In this document: in pieces, positions 23,467-32,412 of the stretch | Layout of the letters: every line of letters starts with the position of its first letter | Position numbering within the stretch: the stretch's first letter is position 1 | Assembly: GCA_964493385.1 (NCBI GenBank) | Contig: CAZBNW010000006.1 | Location: forward strand, 1-54,485 | DNA from: Loki-b32 sp964493385 | Lineage (GTDB): Archaea > Asgardarchaeota > Lokiarchaeia > Sigyniarchaeales > SOKP01 | Length of the DNA stretch: 54,485 bases | Reading direction: 5' to 3' | The notes under the pieces: generated by a model | What the model was told of the DNA's origin: nothing | The model's input: the letters and a program-made list of their open reading frames with translations, nothing else | The model's database searches: none | Made by a program: the position numbers and the translations under genes

Positions 23467-24471
23467 TTAGTCTTTTTCCATTAATTTAATAATTTCTTCC
23501 GGAAGTTCTCCTTTATTCTTCATGCGACTTAGCATATCTTTTACTTCAAGGATCGTATTTCCATAAATATGGAGAGAATTACTAAAATCTAAATAATGAC
23601 CAAGTTCAACGCCTAATTGCTCAGCAGCATATTTTTGAATTCTAATCATCCCATTTACATTAGCTTCCCATGCTCTAAAAAGATCTCTACTCCTCCAAGT
23701 TGTTTGCATTATTAATTTTCCATCTTTTATTCGCATATAAATTCTCTGAAGACAGGGAGGATCGATATGAAATGGATCTGCTAATGGCCTCCAAGTTATC
23801 GCTTGTGCCCTGCGTGAATATGGTTTTTCCTTTAATTTCTGTATAATATAATCCATTTGATTGATTCTTGGAAAATCAATAACTTCGATTGGAATCTTTT
23901 CAATTCCGATTTGTTCAGAGATTGTTTTATCTAAATCAAATTCAACACTATTTTTTAATTTCCATATATTAGACTCAGGAGTGCTTTTAATTTTTTCAGC
24001 TTTTATTAACTTTTGGTGGTTTTTTACAAATTCATAATTTATAATTTTTAGATCGTAATTTCTGTGAATTGAATCTTCAAGAGAGTATGGAGCGTAGTTA
24101 AAAACTCTATCGTGATATGAGTATGGAAAGCTCACGTCAGATTTGTACAACAAATTATCATTTACACCATCCATGATTTCTTCAATATATCCGCCCTGAA
24201 TAGATCCGACTAAATATGTATCCGCCAAACAGCCATATACTTCATAAGAATTACCATATTTTGATCTAATTTTCATAAGCTTATCCTTACGCTTGATAGG
24301 ACTACTAAAAGGTTCAGTTATCTCAATTAATACTGTTGCATCTCTAGAAGGGGGATCCTCAAGCCTGTCATATTCAGTTTTAATGACATCACCACTATAC
24401 AGTACTTGTCCAACAGCAGACAGCCAAGCATCTCTAACATTTCTTTTTGAAATAAAGAAAACTTTTGCCAT
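23467..24471 (-). CDS. thyA: Thymidylate synthase, archaeal ThyA-like
   Basis: 334 residues. It would methylate dUMP to dTMP. The C-terminal 150 residues hold the fold: 'EKPYSRRAQAITWRPL', catalytic Cys in 'DPPCLQRIY', 'LIMQTTWRSRDLFRAWEANVNGM' (equivalent to the Arg-Ser-x-Asp and Asn nucleotide contacts) and 'DFSNSLHIYG'. The N-terminal 110 residues are longer than in bacterial ThyA and contain a beta-rich 'ATVLIEITEPF' region. 'FRAWEANVNGM' resembles archaeal rather than bacterial forms. A flavin-dependent ThyX is not indicated. dCMP hydroxymethylases share the fold, so nucleotide preference is inferred. It lies downstream of no clear partner. Confidence 0.78.
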   Translation of the reverse strand: MAKVFFISKRNVRDAWLSAVGQVLYSGDVIKTEYDRLEDPPSRDATVLIEITEPFSSPIKRKDKLMKIRSKYGNSYEVYGCLADTYLVGSIQGGYIEEIMDGVNDNLLYKSDVSFPYSYHDRVFNYAPYSLEDSIHRNYDLKIINYEFVKNHQKLIKAEKIKSTPESNIWKLKNSVEFDLDKTISEQIGIEKIPIEVIDFPRINQMDYIIQKLKEKPYSRRAQAITWRPLADPFHIDPPCLQRIYMRIKDGKLIMQTTWRSRDLFRAWEANVNGMIRIQKYAAEQLGVELGHYLDFSNSLHIYGNTILEVKDMLSRMKNKGELPEEIIKLMEKD

Positions 24472-24756
24472 TTCTTAACGTTCTAATAAATTATTTTAAA
24501 CTCATATTGATATAGAGATTCTTTCTTTACAAATATTAGTATTTATCTGTTAAATATTTAATAATACTTAATTGAACTTTATAAAATTTTAATTTAAATT
24601 TATTGAATTAGTTTTTTTGACGAAATACCATCCATATATTTATAAAACCTAAATTTACATTATTTTATTATAAGAATGTATTAATTATCTTTCAAAATTC
24701 ATTCAAAAATATAAATAATAGGAGTAAAAAAATTATATAATTTTAAAAGTGATACT

Positions 24757-24930
24757 ATGGGTGGATTCGGCAAGAAATTAAAGAAAGGATTTGCTAAAGT
24801 AGCTGGTGGCATTGTAGAGGATGTTACAGGTTCAGAAGCAGCAGGTAAAGGTGTGAAAAAAACAGTAAAAAAAGGTAGCGTTAAGAAAGGAGTTAAGAAA
24901 GCAATCGAAGAAGCCACTGAAGATGATTAA
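24757..24930 (+). CDS. Small lysine-rich basic protein (57 residues)
   Basis: Open frame from ATG 24757 to TAA 24928-24930. It starts 'MGGFGKKLKKGFAKVAGG' and continues with alternating Gly, Lys and Val, then an acidic end 'EEATEDD'. Eighteen of 57 residues are Lys. The evenly spaced Gly/Ala and Lys suggest an amphipathic helix able to lie on membranes or nucleic acid. Codon use is like that of neighbouring genes, and the frame is better than the one on the opposite strand. Flanked by 285 AT-rich bases upstream with no recognised gene. Function unknown. Confidence 0.6.
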   Translation: MGGFGKKLKKGFAKVAGGIVEDVTGSEAAGKGVKKTVKKGSVKKGVKKAIEEATEDD

Positions 24931-25050
24931 ATTTAATTTATGATTTTAAAATTTCTTTATATTCTTTTTATTTTTTATTAACATTAAATTTTTAATAATT
25001 TAATTACTTTAAATTCTTAAGCTAATTGAATTGAAGGGTTTAATTAAAAT

Positions 25051-25341
25051 ATGAGATTACATCTTGAATTTTCTCCACCATTTAATGAAGTAACTAAAAA
25101 TCTGTTTGAAACACTTGAATTCGATAAAGAATTGACAATAGATGAATTAATAGAATTTTTTGGGCAAAAATATGGAAATGCCTTTATTGACTTAATATGG
25201 GAAAAAGGAGAGAGGGGAAATTTTAACAAGTTTCTTTCAATTGTTATTAATGGGCGGAGTTATAGAGATGATAAATTTTTAGAAACTAAACTCAAAGATG
25301 GAGACCAAATCGTTTTTATTTACATCTATTTTGGTGGTTAA
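25051..25341 (+). CDS. MoaD/ThiS/Urm1-like ubiquitin-fold protein
   Basis: 96 residues, beta-grasp layout: strand 'MRLHLEFSPPF', helix 'TIDELIEFFGQKYG', strand 'FLSIVINGRSYR', then 'LETKLKDGDQIVFIYIYFGG'. It ends in the Gly-Gly dipeptide that E1-like enzymes adenylate in sulfur carriers. It would carry sulfur as a thiocarboxylate for molybdopterin, thiamine or tRNA thiolation, or serve as a protein modifier as SAMPs and Urm1 do. No E1-like or MoaE gene is next to it, so the pathway is unknown. Confidence 0.75.
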   Translation: MRLHLEFSPPFNEVTKNLFETLEFDKELTIDELIEFFGQKYGNAFIDLIWEKGERGNFNKFLSIVINGRSYRDDKFLETKLKDGDQIVFIYIYFGG

Positions 25342-25384
25342 TATCCATTAATTTTATATTATCAATTTTTAATATACTCTTACT

Positions 25385-26428
25385 TTAAATTAAAAAAATT
25401 ATCCACATACCAAATCCAGTCAAAATTGGATTTAAAATATTATCAGAAATGTTCTTGGCAAATGCGTCTACTAGTAAAAATAATAAAGTGGCAATAATAC
25501 TCATAAAAATAATTTTCTCAATACTAATAGGCATCCAAGGATGATATAATAAAGAAATTATAATTACTATTATAAATGTTGTTAAACCGCCGGCGATAAA
25601 TCCTTCTACGGTTTTTTTAGAATTTGTTTTAAGGCTATGCTTTCCATATTTTTTACCTATAATGCAGGCTACAGCATCCGCTCCCGTAGTTATTAAGGCA
25701 ACTGCCGCAAAAATTGGAAATGGTGCGAATATAAAAGGCGAAAAAGATAAGACCAATGGTGTAGATGCTACAAAAGTATCTAATTCGCATTGTTTCATAT
25801 CCATATACCATCGCTTAGCCCATTTTGGGATCATATAAAATTTGTTTAACCGAGCCAGGTCTGCTACTTGAAACATAATTACAAAACCATAACCAATAGT
25901 GATTGTCAACCAGAAAGAAAAACTGTAATTATCTAAACCCCACTGAGTTAAAATACCAAGATCATCAAGAATCAATCCTAACGTCCAAAAGAAAAAAATC
26001 ACAAAACAAGTAAATAAATGTAGAAATTTTCTGCCTAATTCGCTTTTTAAATCATCTACCCAGTTTTTATTAAATTCTTCACAAAATTTGCTATAATCTC
26101 TTCTTGCCATAATCTCAGGATTCCTTTTTGAAATAACAGCATTATATATTAATGTAATAACCAAAAATCCCATTTCAATTAAAAAAAAGATGGATGTAAC
26201 TAACCATAAATAATTTAATGAATTTTGACTCAAATTTGGTGAATGAGAACGATAAATAAAAGGATATAAAATTCCTGCCATCAAAAATAGTAGCGCAATT
26301 AAAAGTTCATTGGCAAATAAATGGTTTTCAATCTTAATTTTTTTATTTTTTATAATATAAATTAATGTTAATAAAAAATAACCAATTAAAATTAAGCTTG
26401 TAGGTAAAAAATACATATTGTTAAGCAT
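25385..26428 (-). CDS. Polytopic membrane protein, CTP-dependent kinase/cytidylyltransferase-like (dolichol kinase/CdsA superfamily)
   Basis: 347 residues with about nine transmembrane helices. A cytoplasmic loop around residues 105-135 carries charged residues ('KNWVDDLKSELGRKFLHLFTC'), like the 'RKxxH' start of dolichol kinase-type domains. The signature 'GADAVACIIGKKYGKHSL...SKKTVEGFIAGG' near residue 245-275 matches the GxxxA...GKxxG...KKxxEG pattern shared by dolichol kinases and phosphatidate cytidylyltransferases. A role in polyprenol or archaeal lipid activation is likely. It lies 56 bases downstream of a related gene on the same strand. Confidence 0.65.
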   Translation of the reverse strand: MLNNMYFLPTSLILIGYFLLTLIYIIKNKKIKIENHLFANELLIALLFLMAGILYPFIYRSHSPNLSQNSLNYLWLVTSIFFLIEMGFLVITLIYNAVISKRNPEIMARRDYSKFCEEFNKNWVDDLKSELGRKFLHLFTCFVIFFFWTLGLILDDLGILTQWGLDNYSFSFWLTITIGYGFVIMFQVADLARLNKFYMIPKWAKRWYMDMKQCELDTFVASTPLVLSFSPFIFAPFPIFAAVALITTGADAVACIIGKKYGKHSLKTNSKKTVEGFIAGGLTTFIIVIIISLLYHPWMPISIEKIIFMSIIATLLFLLVDAFAKNISDNILNPILTGFGMWIIFLI

Positions 26429-26484
26429 TAAAGGTGAATAATTTAAAAATTTTTACTGCTTTAATAAAAGTCTTTCACTCATAT

Positions 26485-27588
26485 CTAGAACCAACTTAAA
26501 ACAACAGAATAAAAGTTGAAATTAAAAATAAATCTGATAAATACGTATGTCAAACTACAACAAATCGGAATTAGGAGATTATCCGATACTTTGATTGGTT
26601 TGCTTGTAGAAATATCGAGTATAAAAAAAATAAAGGTAAAAATCAATGACCAATAAACACCAACAAAAAGAAAGCAAATCAAAAATGTACTTATTATTCC
26701 AGCTATAGTCCCCTCCCATGTTTTATTTTTATTCCATATAATATGTCTTTTACCAAATCGTATACCAACTTGACTTGCCATCAAATCACTAATTGAACTT
26801 ATACCTAAAATAGCAAAATATACCATTGGAGGACAAATAAAGGCAGCAAACATCTGACCAATCGCAAAATAAAGATACGTACCATAATTCTCTTTTTCCT
26901 CTTTAGAAAGATATAATTTAGGAAAAATATTAAACGGGAAAGAAAAAAGGCGTGATTTTCGCGTAAACTCGTTGGCAAGCATAAATATACATAAAATATA
27001 AAAAAAGAAAAATAAAAGATAATAAAACCACCCCAATGAAAAGAGAACATCAATAAATGAATTAGGTTCATTTATAATTCTTAAGTACAAAACTAACATA
27101 TTATTTTCTTCAGGAACCATCCCCGCAGAGGTACCGGTATAAAAATTAACAACATATAGTCCAACATACCAAACAACTAGAAGACCAATAAAAATTAAAA
27201 CATGATTTAGCTTTCGAAGAGTATCTTTTTTAGCTTTACTCCAAATCTCACGTTTTTTTTCTAATTTAATGCTTAACTTTGAAAAATCTTTTTTGAAAAT
27301 CTTTTTATATAAATTTACTACTCCTGTAGAGATTACAATTAATATCCCTACAGTAATTAATGGAATCAATAAGGACATAAGCCATAAAGGTATTATCACT
27401 GATTGAAGCACTACTTCCTGGCTCATCAACAATAGAAATAGAGCAATATGGACAAATACAAATAATAAAGTAATAAATCCAAAAAAGTTATTTAAGATAT
27501 CAAATTTATACGAAAAATGCATATAATTGAAAAGAATAAAAAAAAAAGAAAAAATAATTATTAAATACCAGATAAGAAAGTATTCCAT
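26485..27588 (-). CDS. Second polytopic CTP-transferase-like membrane protein (paralogue)
   Basis: 367 residues, about ten transmembrane helices. A charged cytoplasmic segment near residue 120 ('WSKAKKDTLRKLNHVLIF') precedes the core. 'SSISDLMASQVGIRFGKRHIIWNKNKTWEGTIAGI' at about 275-310 carries the same GKR...NKxKTWEG motif as CdsA-type cytidylyltransferases ('SPKKTWEG'), followed by 'FFILDISTSKPIKVSDNLLIPI'. The next gene has the matching motif and 'LVDAFAKNISDNILNPI', so the two are paralogues. Together they may act as a pair on different polyprenol or archaetidic acid substrates, but this is inferred from motif only. Confidence 0.65.
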   Translation of the reverse strand: MEYFLIWYLIIIFSFFFILFNYMHFSYKFDILNNFFGFITLLFVFVHIALFLLLMSQEVVLQSVIIPLWLMSLLIPLITVGILIVISTGVVNLYKKIFKKDFSKLSIKLEKKREIWSKAKKDTLRKLNHVLIFIGLLVVWYVGLYVVNFYTGTSAGMVPEENNMLVLYLRIINEPNSFIDVLFSLGWFYYLLFFFFYILCIFMLANEFTRKSRLFSFPFNIFPKLYLSKEEKENYGTYLYFAIGQMFAAFICPPMVYFAILGISSISDLMASQVGIRFGKRHIIWNKNKTWEGTIAGIISTFLICFLFVGVYWSLIFTFIFFILDISTSKPIKVSDNLLIPICCSLTYVFIRFIFNFNFYSVVLSWF

Positions 27589-27752
27589 AATTTTGATGAC
27601 TTATTTTATATTTATTATATATTTGGTCATAAAAATTAATTAAATATATGTGTTACTAACTCTAATTAAATTATTAATTTCAAAATAAACTAAATGATAA
27701 AATTTACAACAAAATTCATCTTATAGTAGGTTAGTTTTCAAATTCTAAAAAA

Positions 27753-28370
27753 GTGGAAAGGATTTTGAAAAAAATTATCTTAGCCTCAAAATCAATTGAT
27801 CGAAGTGAAATCCTTAATCGAGCAGGAATTCCATTTGAAACATTCATTACAAAAATCGATGAGGAGAAATATAAAACGGATTTTTCAGACACAACTGAAT
27901 TTGTAAAAAAGCTTGCTGAAGCAAAAGCATTATTTGCAAAAAATAAATTTTTGAAGAATAAATTAGATGCGATAATTATTGCTGCTGATACTATAGTTGA
28001 GCTTGATGGAGAAATTATCGGGAAAGCTCATAAAGAAGAAGAAGCTTTCAAGATACTTAAGAAATTAATAGGACGGACCCACAACCTTATAACAGGAATT
28101 GCTATTACTGAAACTAAAAATCCAAAAATTATTATTGATTCAGATACTACGATGGTTGAATTTCTTGAACTTTCTGATGAAGAAATATGGCAATATATCA
28201 ATACTAACGAATGGAAAGGACGAGCAGGCGCCTATTCAATAAAGGATAAGGCTAGCTTGTTTATAAACAAAATAATTGGATCCTCATCAAATGTAATTGG
28301 ATTACCTATGCATAAGCTTTATGAAATTTTAAGAAAAGATTTTGGGTTAAATTTATTTCAATTTGAATGA
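27753..28370 (+). CDS. maf: Maf-like nucleotide pyrophosphatase
   Basis: 205 residues. Maf enzymes hydrolyse non-canonical or canonical nucleoside triphosphates, such as dTTP, UTP or m5UTP, to monophosphates and clean the nucleotide pool. 'IILASKSIDRSEILNRAGI' is the N-terminal substrate loop, 'AADTIVELDGEIIGKA' holds the catalytic Asp, and 'EWKGRAGAYSIKDKASLFINKIIGSSSNVIGLPM' is the conserved C-terminal block. The start is GTG 27753 or TTG 27765. Its stop overlaps the ATG of the next gene by four bases (ATGA), so both are translated from one mRNA. Confidence 0.88.
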   Translation: MERILKKIILASKSIDRSEILNRAGIPFETFITKIDEEKYKTDFSDTTEFVKKLAEAKALFAKNKFLKNKLDAIIIAADTIVELDGEIIGKAHKEEEAFKILKKLIGRTHNLITGIAITETKNPKIIIDSDTTMVEFLELSDEEIWQYINTNEWKGRAGAYSIKDKASLFINKIIGSSSNVIGLPMHKLYEILRKDFGLNLFQFE

Positions 28371-28981
28371 ATATAATTCAAACTATGGCTAAATTCAATA
28401 TTTGTGTTGGTTCTTTAAACTCTACAAAAGTGAAAGCAGTACAAGCAGCATTTAGTAGATATTTTAAGAATTTTAAAGTCTACAACATTAGGGCAGATTC
28501 AAAAGTATCGAAACAACCAATAGGATTGAAAATTATAATCAATGGGGCGATCAATAGAGCGAAATACTCATTAAATTTTATGATTAATGATAAAAAGATC
28601 CAATCCAATATTTTTGGGGTTGGGATTGAAGCTGGACTAGCTGAGGTACCTCATACTAAAACAGGATTTATGGATTTCCAATTTTGTGCCATTATTAATG
28701 AAGAAAGACAAATTTCACTTGGCTCTGGTATTGCATTTGAATATCCAAAATTTGTTGTCAATCAAATCTTACAAAATAACAATAAAGAAATTGGGGAAAT
28801 TATAGGAAAACTCGCAGGCAATGAAAATTTAAAAAATGAAACAGGAGCTATTAGTTTTTTAAGTAAAAATACAATTACAAGAACAGAAATCTTAACACAA
28901 GCCGTTATATGTGCACTGCTCCCTTTAATTAATGAAAATTTGTATAATACTAACGAAAAGAAAAAAGAAAAAAATTTTTAA
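28367..28981 (+). CDS. Inosine/xanthosine triphosphatase (DUF84 family)
   Basis: 204 residues; the start may also be ATG 28385, since the conserved strand 'FNICVGSLNSTKVKAVQAAF' begins there. The family (YjjX-like) hydrolyses ITP and XTP to prevent incorporation of deaminated purines. 'SLNSTKVKA', 'GLKIIINGAINRAKYSL', 'GVGIEAGLAEV', 'MDFQFCAII' and 'GSGIAFEYP' are the family blocks. A lysine-rich tail follows. It overlaps the Maf gene by four bases, giving a two-gene nucleotide house-cleaning operon. Confidence 0.85.
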   Translation: MNIIQTMAKFNICVGSLNSTKVKAVQAAFSRYFKNFKVYNIRADSKVSKQPIGLKIIINGAINRAKYSLNFMINDKKIQSNIFGVGIEAGLAEVPHTKTGFMDFQFCAIINEERQISLGSGIAFEYPKFVVNQILQNNNKEIGEIIGKLAGNENLKNETGAISFLSKNTITRTEILTQAVICALLPLINENLYNTNEKKKEKNF

Positions 28982-28983
28982 GC

Positions 28984-29154
28984 TTAAATTTCTGAAAACT
29001 CCTTCCAAACTTTTAAATCTTCATAAAATTTTAAGATTTTTTCAAATTTAGAAATTAAGTTATCATAATAATTATGATCAGCATACTTTTTTCTAGATAA
29101 CTCTTTTGCAATCGCAATTCCATCTTTATACCGCAATATTTTTTCCTCAATCAC
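28984..29154 (-). CDS. Small charged helical protein (56 residues)
   Basis: Open frame on the minus strand from GTG 29154 to TAA at 28986-28984; an in-frame TGA lies 12 bases upstream of the GTG. The product is helical and charged: 'KYADHNYYDNLISKFEKI' is typical of the middle, and it ends 'WKEFSEI'. Codon choice resembles real genes. It follows the DUF1028-TPR gene by 75 bases on the same strand and may share its transcript. No family recognised. Confidence 0.45.
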   Translation of the reverse strand: MIEEKILRYKDGIAIAKELSRKKYADHNYYDNLISKFEKILKFYEDLKVWKEFSEI

Positions 29155-29229
29155 ATTTTTTTTTCATTCATATTATTATATAAAACACAAAAATATCGAG
29201 GTATTATCACTTGAAAAATATTAATTATC

Positions 29230-30174
29230 TTATTTTAAAGATAAGATTTTATCTAATTCCCCTTTTTTTATATTTAATAACTCTGATTCAGGTAGTCTTT
29301 CTGTAAGTAAGCGCCAATTTTTATCTTTTTTAAATACTTTTTTAAATATTGCTAGTGCTTCATCCATCTTTTTATTATTCGCTAATGATACCGCTGTCCA
29401 ATACTTCATTTCAAGATTTTCTGGAAACATTTCCATGGAAGCATTGTATTCTTCAAGTGCCTTTTCCATATCACTTTGTTCAATCGCAAGATCCCCCTTG
29501 TTCATATGCTCATACGCACGCCATACTTTCAATAATCTACATATTTCTTTTAATGGTTCTACGTGGTCTTCTACTCTGAGGTCAATTAAGGGATCCTCCC
29601 ATTTATTTTCTGGTGCTTCACCAGCAACCACTAACAATGCAGCAGATTGTTTACCTCTTATATCTCCACCAACTGATTCAGCAGCTTCTAAGCATTTGAT
29701 TATTCGTTCCGGTAAAGGTAAATTATGGTAATTGTTATAAGCATCTGCCATAGCAGACCACACTTTATCAGTAAGCATCATATTTGCTTGAACAGAAAAA
29801 TTCTCACCTACTATATGACCAGCATGCTTTATACATTTTGAACCTGTATGTGTAGCCACCCTTCCTTGAATATCCAGAATAGAAACCTGCCTTACATCTC
29901 TCCCCTCATCATCTGAAAGTAGTATTTCTATACATTCTTGAGGCGTTTTACTTTGCTTTAATAGTTCAAGTCCACGTAATCCGAAAGATTTATTGACAAG
30001 TGATTGGGTTGCTACTACTCCAACTCCTGCTTCGCCCCAGGAAACAACACTCCCAACTGAAAACCAATGACTTTGGACTCCTACACCCATTTCTCCAGTT
30101 TCAGGATCCCTTGCAACAATAGAATAAGTATGTGCGAAAGCATTACACTTAGAATGATTATTCCTAGGAATCAT
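29230..30174 (-). CDS. DUF1028 Ntn-hydrolase-like protein with C-terminal TPR
   Basis: 314 residues. Residues 12-215 form the DUF1028 domain: 'THTYSIVARDPETGEMGVGVQSH' style N-terminus, 'VVATQSLVNKSFGLRGL', 'ANMMLTDKVW' and 'GGDIRGKQSAALLVV' are its usual blocks. The fold belongs to the N-terminal nucleophile hydrolase group, and the first strand follows Ala-His-Thr here. Residues 225-314 form a tetratricopeptide-like pair of helical hairpins ('ALEEYNASMEMFPENLEMKYWTAV' type). The combination suggests a peptidase- or amidase-like domain with a protein-binding tail. Substrate unknown. Confidence 0.78.
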   Translation of the reverse strand: MIPRNNHSKCNAFAHTYSIVARDPETGEMGVGVQSHWFSVGSVVSWGEAGVGVVATQSLVNKSFGLRGLELLKQSKTPQECIEILLSDDEGRDVRQVSILDIQGRVATHTGSKCIKHAGHIVGENFSVQANMMLTDKVWSAMADAYNNYHNLPLPERIIKCLEAAESVGGDIRGKQSAALLVVAGEAPENKWEDPLIDLRVEDHVEPLKEICRLLKVWRAYEHMNKGDLAIEQSDMEKALEEYNASMEMFPENLEMKYWTAVSLANNKKMDEALAIFKKVFKKDKNWRLLTERLPESELLNIKKGELDKILSLK

Positions 30175-30314
30175 ATTTATAAGATTGGTTTAAATGTTAA
30201 ATAAAGTTTTATGATTCATTTTTATTATTATTGATATTTCTAAATGAAAAAGATTAAATTCTTTTATAATTTAAAAACTTAATAAAAATTATTCAAATAA
30301 AAAAATGATCTTAA

Positions 30315-30656
30315 ATGACAAAGAAGTATAAAAATGAAGGACTAATGAAAGTTTTAGTGATACTAGGGGCTTTGGTAGGATTAGTGACATTAATTTTCAG
30401 GCTTGCAGGATTAGAAGGTTATGGATTGGATTGGCCTAATGCAGTAGTTACAATTCATTACATTGTCGATTTCATAATTGGCTTAGTCATCGTCATTTTA
30501 ACATTTTGGGTAGGATTTAGACCAAATAATCCAATTCCATTTCATTGGCTTGTTTTTATCATATTTGCTATTCTACTAGTAGTATTTGGCGCAGGAATAT
30601 GGAGTTGTGTATTGGTGTTGATTGCCGGACTCATAGGTATTATCGAAGAACTATAA
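30315..30656 (+). CDS. Small membrane protein, unknown function
   Basis: 113 residues with about four hydrophobic segments, at roughly 9-28, 42-62, 70-85 and 86-108, and a short lysine-rich N-terminus. 'GYGLDWPNAVVTIHYIVDFIIGLVIVIL' and 'RPNNPIPFHWLVF' mark the loops. It resembles other small four-helix membrane proteins in the window (1031, 49946) in size but not obviously in sequence. A T-tract follows 25 bases after the stop. Function unknown. Confidence 0.55.
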   Translation: MTKKYKNEGLMKVLVILGALVGLVTLIFRLAGLEGYGLDWPNAVVTIHYIVDFIIGLVIVILTFWVGFRPNNPIPFHWLVFIIFAILLVVFGAGIWSCVLVLIAGLIGIIEEL

Positions 30657-30681
30657 ATTATTAATTAAATTAATTTATAAC

Positions 30682-30699
30682 TTTTTTTTTCTTGTTTTT
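30682..30699 (+). terminator. T-tract terminator after the 113-residue membrane protein
   Basis: T9-C-TTG-T5 starting 26 bases after the stop codon. Consistent with archaeal T-run termination; no hairpin seen. Confidence 0.4.
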
Positions 30700-30711
30700 G
30701 AATTGAGAATT

Positions 30712-31584
30712 CTAAGATTCAGCATTTTCAAGGAAGTAAGTAATAATTTCCTCAGCAATGTTTATATCTGTAACTTTTTGTAATGCGGTGAATCCAGGAA
30801 TGGAATTAACCTCCAATACAGTAAGTCCCTTTTCACTCTCAATTATATCCACTCCAGCAATTTCTGTTTTAGTAATCTCTGCTGCCTTAATAGCAAGGTT
30901 TCTTAATTCATTAGTTATTTCTATAGGCTCAGCTTTTGCACCAGCATAGATGTTTGTTTTCCAGGTATCACTAATTCTATACATACCCGCAATAACCTTA
31001 TCTCCTAATACTAAAATTCTAATATCTCGATTATAATGTTTAACAAATTCTTGTAAATAGAAAACATGATTTAATTGACTAAGAGAATAGATAACATTTT
31101 CCGCAAGACCTTTGTCATTCAATCGAGTTATTCCAATCCCTTTTGATCCATACAGGGGTTTCAAGACGCAATCTCCTCCTAATTCATCAAAAGCTTCTAA
31201 AGCTTTATGTGGATCTTCGCAAATCATTGTTTTTGGTGTAGGAATTTTGTATTTTTCTAAAAAAACTGATGTTAAAAATTTGTCACTTGCAATCTCCAAT
31301 GATTCTCTCGAATTAATTAGTTTTACATTAAATTCTTCAATTGCTCTTAAAACATCAAGTCTAAAAAAAATCTTTTGAGTTGCTGCTGCTCCAAATCCTC
31401 TTACAAGAGCTGCTCTGGGTTCGAGTGTTTCAAACTGTTTAAGAAAATTATGTTGGAAACCAATATCTACCTTAATTGTCGAGGGAATAAAATATTTAAC
31501 GTTATAGCCACGCTTTTTCAATTCATTGGATAGAATTTGGACTTCCGGGTCCTTTGAATTAGGGGTTATTATCATTGATTTCAT
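30712..31584 (-). CDS. RimK-like ATP-grasp alpha-L-glutamate ligase
   Basis: 290 residues. Family enzymes add glutamate to a carboxylate using ATP, for example RimK (ribosomal protein S6), MptN (methanopterin), CofF (F420) or LysX. ATP-grasp blocks: 'SDKFLTSVFLEKYKIPTPKT', 'CVLKPLYGSKGIGITRLND', 'YLQEFVKHYNRDIRILVLGDKVIAGMYR', and the metal/ATP site 'IAGVDIIESEKGLTVLEVNSIPGFTALQKVT'. 'NSIPGF' is usual for RimK/MptN-type members. The acceptor cannot be chosen from sequence and no cofactor genes lie nearby. ATG 31584 has another Met three codons in. Confidence 0.78.
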   Translation of the reverse strand: MKSMIITPNSKDPEVQILSNELKKRGYNVKYFIPSTIKVDIGFQHNFLKQFETLEPRAALVRGFGAAATQKIFFRLDVLRAIEEFNVKLINSRESLEIASDKFLTSVFLEKYKIPTPKTMICEDPHKALEAFDELGGDCVLKPLYGSKGIGITRLNDKGLAENVIYSLSQLNHVFYLQEFVKHYNRDIRILVLGDKVIAGMYRISDTWKTNIYAGAKAEPIEITNELRNLAIKAAEITKTEIAGVDIIESEKGLTVLEVNSIPGFTALQKVTDINIAEEIITYFLENAES

Positions 31585-31665
31585 TTTAATTTCACTTTAA
31601 AATAAATTACTTAATTAATCTATAGCACTAATTTTTAAATAAATTTAAGTTCTTATAAAACATAT

Positions 31666-32295
31666 ATGAAATCAATGGATCCTAAAGACACTGAAAATGA
31701 AATTGAGAAACTATCACAGATGCTAAGCAAGATTCAAAATATATACTATAAAAAAAAAGAGCAACTTGAAGAATTACATTCAGAGATAGGTGAATTAAGA
31801 GAAGTTCTAAATTTCTTAAATTCTCTCATATCAGGTAAATCCTTTCATAGCGCAGACGAGATTTACTCAAAAACATTGCTTAAAAAAACAGATACATCCA
31901 TTGAAGAACAATATTTTGTAGAAGAAATTCCTAAAGAGAGGGTTGAAGGAACAAATATTAAAAGAAAAATCTTCGCTAAAAGTAAAGGGAGAGATGAGGA
32001 ATTATTATGCATCTTAAATTTTTATGATTTTAATAGAATTGAGATAAAAATTATTGATCCAGAGAAGAGATCAATAAAAGAGACATCTGAAGATTTTATA
32101 CGCATTTTTATAAAAGGAGCGCTTATTAAAATTAAAGATAATAATCCGAAAATGAGTTTGAATTATGAACATTTTAAAAATTCAGATTTAATAGAACGTA
32201 TATCAATTTCTCAATTAAAATCTATTGATGAATACGATTTAATTACCTCGAAAATGAGAGAACTTTTAGCAAGTGAAGTTTCTTCTGATTCTTGA
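31666..32295 (+). CDS. Coiled-coil protein, unknown function
   Basis: 209 residues. The first 60 form a coiled coil ('ENEIEKLSQMLSKIQNIYYKKKEQLEELHSEIG' pattern, heptads of Leu/Ile). A polar linker follows, then a compact alpha/beta region from about 100 ('KIFAKSKGRDEELLCILNFYDF', 'RIEIKIIDPEKRSIKE', 'FIRIFIKGALIKI'). No cysteine clusters or transmembrane segments. I do not recognise a family. It is divergent from the RimK-like gene, 82 bases away, so the two may share regulation. Confidence 0.55.
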   Translation: MKSMDPKDTENEIEKLSQMLSKIQNIYYKKKEQLEELHSEIGELREVLNFLNSLISGKSFHSADEIYSKTLLKKTDTSIEEQYFVEEIPKERVEGTNIKRKIFAKSKGRDEELLCILNFYDFNRIEIKIIDPEKRSIKETSEDFIRIFIKGALIKIKDNNPKMSLNYEHFKNSDLIERISISQLKSIDEYDLITSKMRELLASEVSSDS

Positions 32296-32412
32296 TTTGG
32301 AAAGGTTTAAAAAAAAAGGTTGAATAAAATAACCCTAAATCTATTAAAATTAATAAGATTTTTTTATAAGAAATTCCAATTAATTAAAAATTATAATTAG
32401 AGTTGAAAAATA

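Noticed and set aside
24699..24917. Minus-strand frame of 72 residues
   Set aside because: It overlaps the plus-strand small Lys-rich gene, and its Phe/Pro/Thr-rich product is the mirror of Lys/Gly codons.
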